The position numbers and the translations under genes are program-made. From assembly GCA_003133425.1 (NCBI GenBank), contig PKXI01000402.1:1-10947 (forward strand): a DNA stretch of 10,947 bases, read 5' to 3'. Positions 6,502 through 10,947 of the stretch are shown piece after piece. Position 1 is the first letter of the stretch. Each line of letters opens with the position of its first letter. This DNA comes from Acidobacteriaceae bacterium (GTDB taxonomy: Bacteria; Acidobacteriota; Terriglobia; Terriglobales; Acidobacteriaceae). Below the pieces are notes generated by a model. It was given only the letters and a program-made list of their open reading frames with translations. It had not been told where the DNA came from and did no database searches.

Positions 6502-7559
6502 TTCGCCTCAGGCTGTTTGCCGTTGCGGGTGTTCTCCTTTGCGCGGGCGTTGCCCATGCCGGCGTGGTGCGCGTAGTAACGAACGTCTCATTCGGCCAAG
6601 GTTGGATGTTTCTCGATTACGATGGCGTCTGCAAGGTCGCAACTGCCGGCCATGTCGTTAAGCTCGCGGACCGCCGTGTCGCGTCTCGCATCCAGATCGT
6701 CGATGAGAAAGGGCATACCCTCCCGCTTGGTGAACCGCTGGTACTACCCAGGACAGATGAAGATCCCGATATCGCCGTGCTGCCCGTGATTGGCGGCAAT
6801 GATCCCTCCGTCTGCGGCGATGGGCGCTTATCTGCAATCGGCGTGGCGCGGCGCGTAAAGGAAACAACCAGCGCCCGTATCGAAACAACGGAGCAGGATG
6901 GAATTGTTCGCGTCCCCGTCCGCTGGCGCGCGGCGGCCGCGGACTCCGGCGCCGGCTCGATCTTTGCCGTCCAGCCAGCCAATCCTGCCGACCGCATTGT
7001 CAAGGGCTGGAGCGGCAGCGTAGTGCTGGACGACGATGGCCTGCTGGGCATTGTGTTTGAAGTGGACGATGCGAGCAACGAAGCCTACGCGGTGAGAGCG
7101 GATGTGATTCGCGGGCTGATCGATGCGGCCCGGCCAAACGCGGCAGCAGCCAGGAATGCAACTTCAGCGCAGGCGCCGGTGGTCCAGCTGGCAGGGTCCA
7201 CGCCGGACCCCAACCACGGCCCAAATGACGTTTATCGGACAGGCGATTCCGGATGGGATGTAGTGCCAGACAAAGGCCGCATTGCCTTTATGGTCGTATT
7301 TGATAAACCCTTCCACCTGCAAGGCGTGGCGCTTGCCTTCTCATCCGCTGGGAACGCCCCCACAGGCATGGATGTCGCTGCTAGCGCGGCCCCGGATAGC
7401 GAGAACTGGGCCAGCCTGAACTACTGCCCCATTGCAAAAGGGGATGCATCGATCCGATGCCCGGTCGTGACATCGACAGTGAGCAGGATTCGCGTGAGCC
7501 TTAAGACCGGCAGCGGCGGTGCCATGGTGCTCTCAGGGCTCACCTTCATGCATGAGTAG
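6498..7559 (+). CDS. Secreted trypsin-fold serine protease with C-terminal beta-rich domain
   Basis: The 353-residue product has a clear signal peptide (MIRLRLFAVAGVLLCAGVAHA, cleavage after A21). Residues about 22-210 resemble a chymotrypsin-fold protease: H52 in TAGHVV replaces the usual TAAHC context, D91 in DPDIAVLPV fits the catalytic aspartate, and S172 in GWSGSVV sits where GDSGG is expected, followed by GLLGIVFEVD. Order and spacing (H-39-D-81-S) suit a small trypsin-like domain. GWSGS is an unusual nucleophile motif, so activity or specificity may differ from HtrA or trypsin. A low-complexity Ala/Pro linker (about 210-240) leads to a beta-rich domain (about 245-353). Its pattern RIAFMVVFD ... 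SENWASLNYC ... ISRIRVSL resembles discoidin/galactose-binding folds; this is tentative. The start overlaps the upstream stop by 4 nt. The gene is the last of the operon. Confidence 0.72.
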   Translation: MIRLRLFAVAGVLLCAGVAHAGVVRVVTNVSFGQGWMFLDYDGVCKVATAGHVVKLADRRVASRIQIVDEKGHTLPLGEPLVLPRTDEDPDIAVLPVIGGNDPSVCGDGRLSAIGVARRVKETTSARIETTEQDGIVRVPVRWRAAAADSGAGSIFAVQPANPADRIVKGWSGSVVLDDDGLLGIVFEVDDASNEAYAVRADVIRGLIDAARPNAAAARNATSAQAPVVQLAGSTPDPNHGPNDVYRTGDSGWDVVPDKGRIAFMVVFDKPFHLQGVALAFSSAGNAPTGMDVAASAAPDSENWASLNYCPIAKGDASIRCPVVTSTVSRIRVSLKTGSGGAMVLSGLTFMHE

Positions 7560-7563
7560 AAAC

Positions 7564-8274
7564 TCAGAAAATCGGTGCGGATAATCCCAACCTCGGGAAG
7601 CGGAAGACGCCGTTCTGTTCACAATTCATCGTTCCCAGAAGAGTCATATTATTCGATGGCCTGAAATCGATATAACACCAGCCCGAAACCGGGACCCTGG
7701 CCGATAGCCGGTCGCCGGAAATCGTAAACGGGACGGGCGCCCCCGAAGTTGTTTGCACATCTCCAGTGGGCTCTGAACTGTTGTATCTGAGGAACTTTAG
7801 ATGGACCTTAAATCCTAGTTGCACGAGCGCCCCCACATAAGGATAGGTTTTCAGGAACTCAGCGGATTTCTGGGGGGCGTCTTGAACTGCTTCGTACTGC
7901 TGTTCTACCTGAGCCGGCAATACGATATCGAAGGTCAATTCCTTCAAATTTGCAATATACGCTCGCATGGCCAGGGAACGCAGATTCGCATCGTCGCTTT
8001 GGAATGCCAGGCGCAGAGCCATTTGAATCATGGTCGCGTCGTTGGTTTTCAGAATCGCTTCCATATTCGCCGTCCGCGCATTGGGGTCCGGGTCGGCAAG
8101 GAGTTCCGGAATCCTGGCCAGTTGATCGCGGCGGGCCTGCCCGGCAGCCTGGAAGAGCAGCTTGGTGGGCGGCGCCAGATGGGCTGCGTTCCGGGAAACG
8201 GCGAGGGGCGGTGAGACGAGAAGCAATGCGCTGACCAGCAGAAGCGGATAGCGAGGAGCCGTACGGGAGATCAC
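7564..8274 (-). CDS. Secreted protein with helical (HEAT-like) repeats, unknown function
   Basis: The 236-residue product starts at a GTG. AGAGGTGG lies a few bases upstream (about 8281-8288), which is strong support for this start. Residues 1-25 form a signal peptide with a Leu/Val-rich core. Residues about 45-115 are predicted helical and look like two to three HEAT-type repeats: LADPDPNARTANMEAILKTN, then DATMIQMALRLAFQSDDANLRSLAMRAYI. The C-terminal half is more beta-like and holds two cysteines (C200, C218) in SGWCYIDF and GTMNCEQNG. I do not recognise a family. The stop lies 4 nt from the stop of the protease gene on the other strand, so the two convergent transcripts must overlap; there is no terminator between them. 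A role linked to the protease operon is possible but unproven. Confidence 0.75.
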   Translation of the reverse strand: MISRTAPRYPLLLVSALLLVSPPLAVSRNAAHLAPPTKLLFQAAGQARRDQLARIPELLADPDPNARTANMEAILKTNDATMIQMALRLAFQSDDANLRSLAMRAYIANLKELTFDIVLPAQVEQQYEAVQDAPQKSAEFLKTYPYVGALVQLGFKVHLKFLRYNSSEPTGDVQTTSGAPVPFTISGDRLSARVPVSGWCYIDFRPSNNMTLLGTMNCEQNGVFRFPRLGLSAPIF

Positions 8275-8298
8275 AGATTGCCACCTCTTTATGCTGGA

Positions 8299-8327
8299 AT
8301 TCTGTCAGACTACACGCGATCTGGCAA
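8299..8327 (-). promoter_or_regulatory. Possible promoter of the HEAT-like secreted protein gene
   Basis: On the minus strand TTGCCA (8327-8322) and CAGAAT (8304-8299) are 17 nt apart and lie just upstream of the Shine-Dalgarno sequence of the gene ending at 7564. The spacing is ideal and each hexamer has two mismatches. No experimental support. Confidence 0.35.
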
Positions 8328-8439
8328 TGGATTCCCGAGGCAGACTTCGGCGATAACCAATTGCGTGAGCGGTGTCACAGTTATTGGGGAAAATCCGTCG
8401 CGGAAGCGGCCCATTATCTGAAGCTTAGGGACGGATTTC

Positions 8440-8539
8440 GAGATAAGTCCCGAAATGTCGGCAAGTGTCATGGAATCTGTCAGATGTATTCATGGCGACT
8501 GGCTGACCTGGCGCTAAGGCGTTTGAGGGGACTTATCTC
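8440..8539. repeat. 12-bp perfect inverted repeat spanning 100 nt
   Basis: GAGATAAGTCCC at 8440-8451 and GGGACTTATCTC at 8528-8539 are perfect reverse complements with 76 nt between them. The bases just outside and just inside the arms do not pair. This could be the terminal repeats of a very short non-autonomous element, two half-sites, or the ends of decayed insertion sequences. No convincing target duplication is visible. Confidence 0.5.
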
Positions 8540-8571
8540 TCGTGTTTCCGGAAAATGTGCTGAAGGGTGAA

Positions 8572-8609
8572 TTGCCTGCACCAATATGAGTTGCCTGCAC
8601 CAATGGTCG
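8572..8609 (+). repeat. Two tandem 19-nt units upstream of the AlbA_2 gene
   Basis: TTGCCTGCACCAAT occurs at 8572-8585 and again at 8591-8604, a period of 19 nt (about two helical turns). The second copy ends 66 nt before the TTG start of the AlbA_2 gene. Position and spacing suit a pair of binding sites on one face of the DNA, but a simple replication slip would look the same. Confidence 0.55.
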
Positions 8610-8670
8610 ACAGGAGCCAATTGAAAGTGGGGTTCGCTTCGTTGCGGTCAGGACCAGAGAGGCAGTTCAT

Positions 8671-9357
8671 TTGAGCCTGAGCTATCATGAGGGAGAGGAG
8701 GGTTTTACGATATTTGTGATATCCGTCGAACGAATCCGTGAACTTGTCCGCCTGGGGAATGAGAACCGTAATCTCGATTACAAGGGTGCGTTCTCCTGGG
8801 AAGATGCCAGCAACGACGAGAAGTGTGAAATCGCCAAGGACATCTTGGCATTTTCCAACACCCGTGACGGCGGGGTGATCCTCATCGGCGTGAACGACAA
8901 ATCCGGCGCTCTCGAAGGCCTCACCGAAGAACAGTACACATCGTTTGATCAAACGAAGTTCAACAGTTTTGTGCAGAAGTATACCGACCCGCGCCATACC
9001 TCGAACGTTCATCGGATCGTTGTCGACGAGAAACGGGTGGTTGCAATTGACATCCCTGAGTTCGCCGACGTTCCAATTCTGTGCGCGCGCGACGCCAACA
9101 GCTTCGTGAATCACAACAGATTGATCCTGCGGAGGGCGGCTCTCTACATGAGGACCGACAAGGCAACTTCCGAGGCGATCGAAGATGCGGATGCGATGCG
9201 GGAACTGCTCAACCGCGGGCTTATGCGCCGCCAGGATGATCTTCTCCGCGCCATCAAGCAAATCGTTCTCCCCAATCAGACGACAGCGATTTCCCAACCG
9301 GGAGCCGAGTTCAAAGCGGAGGTCGAGGATGCCGAACGCTACCTCTCCGAACTTTGA
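8671..9357 (+). CDS. Schlafen AlbA_2 domain protein
   Basis: The 228-residue product contains an AlbA_2 (Schlafen-type, formerly AAA_4) domain over about residues 18-165. The key blocks are IRELVRLGNENRNLDYKGAF (22-41), KCEIAKDILAFSNTRDGGVILIGVND (51-76) and the later RRAALYMRTD strand (154-163). Members of this family bind nucleic acid or nucleotide and occur as transcription regulators and in defence or mobile-element contexts. Here the domain is followed only by a charged helical segment (170-228), without the helix-turn-helix or ATPase-like C-terminus found in larger members. The start is uncertain: TTG at 8671 has AGAGAGG 8 nt upstream, whereas GTG at 8716 has a perfect AGGAGG about 13 nt upstream and begins close to the domain edge. 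The next gene overlaps it by 29 nt, indicating coupled translation. Confidence 0.85.
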   Translation: MSLSYHEGEEGFTIFVISVERIRELVRLGNENRNLDYKGAFSWEDASNDEKCEIAKDILAFSNTRDGGVILIGVNDKSGALEGLTEEQYTSFDQTKFNSFVQKYTDPRHTSNVHRIVVDEKRVVAIDIPEFADVPILCARDANSFVNHNRLILRRAALYMRTDKATSEAIEDADAMRELLNRGLMRRQDDLLRAIKQIVLPNQTTAISQPGAEFKAEVEDAERYLSEL

Positions 9358-10027
9358 CGAAGGCACGTTTGCGCAGCTGCCGCGCTGGACTGTGCAACTC
9401 CGGCCCGAGACTTATATCGCAAGCCGGATATCCTCCACGAGCCAGTTGCAACGGCTGGTTCAGGAATCGGCGCTCAGTCTTAGGGGCTGGGCATTTCCGA
9501 TCGTTGGAAGGGTGACCGGCGCTGTTTGGACTAACTTCGACGGCGGCAGTCAGTCGTACTTCAACGCACGAGGCCAGCGGCCAGAGGCGCTGCGGGCCTA
9601 CAAGAGCGGTCTTGTGGTGTGGTCCTGCGGCATCGGTGAAGACACTTGGCACGGGCTCGCCGGCCAGAACGTAATTTCCTTTGTTGCCCTCATCTATTCG
9701 GTCACGGAATGGGTGCTCTTTGCCACGCGTTTCTACGAAGCGATCCTATCGGTGGATGAACGCGTCCATCTCACAGTGTGTGCATCGGGCATTAAGGGAC
9801 GTCGCCTAATCTCAGTCGACCCGAGTGCTGTGTTGTACGGGGACTTTCGCATCGAAGTGCCGGAGTTCGAGATCAGCGAAACCGCCGGAGTCTCAGAGCT
9901 GCGGGCCGACTCGGAGACGATCGCGCGCAGGATCATCCGAAGGATCTTCGAGCTGTTTAACTGGAATGACCCAGACGAGAAAATGCTTCTGAGCTGGCAG
10001 CAAAAGCTCCTGCAGCGTCAGTTCTGA
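9329..10027 (+). CDS. Partner protein of AlbA_2 gene, unknown function
   Basis: The 232-residue product starts at ATG 9329, inside the end of the AlbA_2 gene in another frame, after GGAGGTCGAGG; the frame is open further upstream, but that part only shadows the first gene. No signal peptide is present. The block QRLVQESALSLRGWAFPIVG (41-60), then AYKSGLVVWSCGIGEDTW (90-107) and a helical stretch SFVALIYSVTEWVLFATRFYEAIL (117-140), form the core; the C-terminus is helical and charged (ETIARRIIRRIFELFNW). From memory, similar RGWxFP blocks occur C-terminal to AlbA_2 domains within single long proteins. If so, this pair is a split version of that architecture; I could not verify this. The helical stretch could pack inside a globular fold rather than cross a membrane. 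Confidence 0.75.
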   Translation: MPNATSPNFDEGTFAQLPRWTVQLRPETYIASRISSTSQLQRLVQESALSLRGWAFPIVGRVTGAVWTNFDGGSQSYFNARGQRPEALRAYKSGLVVWSCGIGEDTWHGLAGQNVISFVALIYSVTEWVLFATRFYEAILSVDERVHLTVCASGIKGRRLISVDPSAVLYGDFRIEVPEFEISETAGVSELRADSETIARRIIRRIFELFNWNDPDEKMLLSWQQKLLQRQF

Positions 10028-10198
10028 GTTCCCAAAAGCACCGGATCTTTACCACGATAAATGAGAGGAAATCACGTGACGTGCGAATCACGGCCAGCCG
10101 CCAAGGCCGTCCACGGGGATTCCTCCCCTGAAGTCGGCCAGTGTCCAGGAACGATAGCGACCCAGTTTATCAGTGCTCATGCTCCTAGGAGTTCAGGC

Positions 10199-10570
10199 CT
10201 AACGCGCCCTGCCAGTGAAGATTTGGCTCCTTCGCAGTCGCCGGAAATAGATGCCGAGATTCACAGTGCACACGACCACACCCGAACTTGTCACGACCCA
10301 TCCGGGAAGGTTGGGATAAACGATCGCGTCCAGGTAGTGAAGCAGGAAACTGCCGTGGTATGCAATCCAGCCGGCTCGTGATTCGAAGTACTGCTCCGCT
10401 AATGTGAGCGGACAGGGCCAAGGGCTCACCTCAACCAAGATCCCCCAGAGCAAGGCCAAAATGTGTATCGCACTCCAAGCCGGACGCCCGCGCGTCCAGA
10501 ACGCACCGAAGATTACCAGCGCAAGCCACGCCAAGTGGAATGTCAGAATGAGGCACGCAGCCAGGACCAT
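10199..10570 (-). CDS. DUF2784 family membrane protein
   Basis: The 123-residue product matches DUF2784, small membrane proteins of unknown function with about four helices. Hydrophobic segments lie at about 2-22, 33-49, 73-87 and 91-109. Conserved features are present: H12 in the first helix, H36 in AIHILALLWGILVE, the CPLTLAEQYF block at 53-62 (Cys-Pro-Leu-Thr and Glu59), then GSFLLHYLDAIVYP. The tail RRLRR is basic, which suggests a cytoplasmic C-terminus. There is no strong ribosome-binding site before the ATG at 10570. The gene stands alone, convergent with the AlbA_2 pair; the 170-nt gap between the stops shows no clear terminator. Confidence 0.85.
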   Translation of the reverse strand: MVLAACLILTFHLAWLALVIFGAFWTRGRPAWSAIHILALLWGILVEVSPWPCPLTLAEQYFESRAGWIAYHGSFLLHYLDAIVYPNLPGWVVTSSGVVVCTVNLGIYFRRLRRSQIFTGRAR

Positions 10571-10735
10571 ACTTCGTTCGACTCCGTCCTGATCCTACCG
10601 AAGAGCGAATCCAGGAATGAAGTAATTCTTTGAATGGGACCGGACGACGAGAGCTAACATGCGGTGAGTGCCGAAGATGGTTTTGCCGCCACAAGAAAGC
10701 CGAGTTGTCCGGTCAATCGCGCTCCTCCAGGATGG

Positions 10736-10876
10736 GAGGGCGCGCGACGCGTGCAAGACTCCGCTTGCGATGTCATCATCTCACTTGGCGGGGGCAGCGC
10801 AATGGACGCCGGCAAAGCGATTGCCACCATTGCCACCAACGGCGGCGAACCGCTCGAGTTTCTCGAGGTGGTGGGG
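10736..10876 (+). pseudogene. Iron-containing alcohol dehydrogenase fragment
   Basis: In one forward frame these 47 codons read EGARRVQDSACDVIISLGGG and continue SAMDAGKAIATIATNGGEP, LEFLEVVG. This is the nucleotide-binding core of group III iron-dependent alcohol dehydrogenases, with the GGGSxxDxxK motif and the ATNGG and FLEVVG blocks. Before it the frame reads on to a stop near 10655 without the Rossmann N-terminus. After it, where a PTTAGTGSE block is expected, the sequence becomes unrelated (TPWLWRKTMISR) up to the window edge. The simplest reading is a broken remnant joined to other DNA at about 10876, not a complete gene. The downstream part may continue outside the window, so a frameshifted gene cannot be excluded. 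Confidence 0.65.
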
Positions 10877-10947
10877 ACCCCATGGCTGTGGAGGAAGACC
10901 ATGATCTCTCGGATCTGCATCCCCTCCTGCCAGGCATTGGCGATCTT

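Larger units (their letters stand above)
8285..8670. other. 386-nt intergenic region with inverted and tandem repeats
   Basis: This lies between the divergent HEAT-like gene and the AlbA_2 operon and must hold both promoters. A 69-codon frame opened by TTG (8361-8570) has no motif, and I do not count it as a gene. The region holds the 12-bp inverted repeat and the 19-nt tandem repeat listed separately, which suggest either regulatory sites or remnants of a mobile element. Confidence 0.5.

Noticed and set aside
8361..8570. 69-codon open frame starting with TTG
   Set aside because: Overlaps the 12-bp inverted repeat region, no motif, no convincing start.
8572..8609. CRISPR-like repeats
   Set aside because: Only two short direct copies, a 5-nt spacer, and no cas genes; not a CRISPR array.
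8533..9366. 277-codon open frame on the minus strand
   Set aside because: It is antisense to the AlbA_2 gene, whose domain motifs make the forward strand the coding one.
10061..10381. 106-codon open frame on the plus strand
   Set aside because: Most of it is antisense to the DUF2784 gene, which has conserved CPLT and histidine motifs.
10654..10920. 88-codon open frame on the minus strand
   Set aside because: Most of it is antisense to the iron-ADH core, which is clearly recognisable on the plus strand.

Overview
The window reads as a bacterial chromosome segment of roughly 55-60% G+C, probably from an environmental heterotroph. Acidobacteriota would fit the mixture of stand-alone purS, family I pyrophosphatase, an APC permease and many secreted proteins of unknown function. 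That assignment is inference only; no rRNA or phylogenetic marker is present.

Layout. (1) 1-1118 is a complete IS630-family insertion sequence with terminal inverted repeats and a TA duplication. Its left end coincides with the first bases of the window. (2) 1119-1370 is a short spacer with three degenerate units of exactly 33 nt. (3) 1371-3797 is a housekeeping block: purS (-) and ppa (+) are divergent, and ppa converges on an APC amino-acid/polyamine permease (-). (4) 3885-3977 is tRNA-Ser(GCU) with a good -10 box. About 670 nt without a recognisable gene follow. (5) 4652-7559 is a tight three-gene operon that I cannot match to a named system: a secreted protein, a bitopic membrane protein with a large exported domain, and a secreted trypsin-fold serine protease with a C-terminal beta-rich domain. 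A secreted protein with helical (HEAT-like) repeats converges on it with 4 nt between the genes. (6) 8285-8670 is an intergenic stretch with a 12-bp inverted repeat and a 19-nt tandem duplication. (7) 8671-10027 is a two-gene overlapping pair: a Schlafen AlbA_2 domain protein and a 232-residue partner. (8) 10199-10570 is a DUF2784 membrane protein (-). (9) The window ends in a fragment of an iron-containing alcohol dehydrogenase that keeps the GGGS nucleotide-binding motif but has no recognisable continuation on either side.

The two places most likely to hold something undescribed are the exported protease operon (4652-7559) and the AlbA_2/partner pair (8671-10027). Both calls rest on motifs and gene arrangement read by eye, without database searches.
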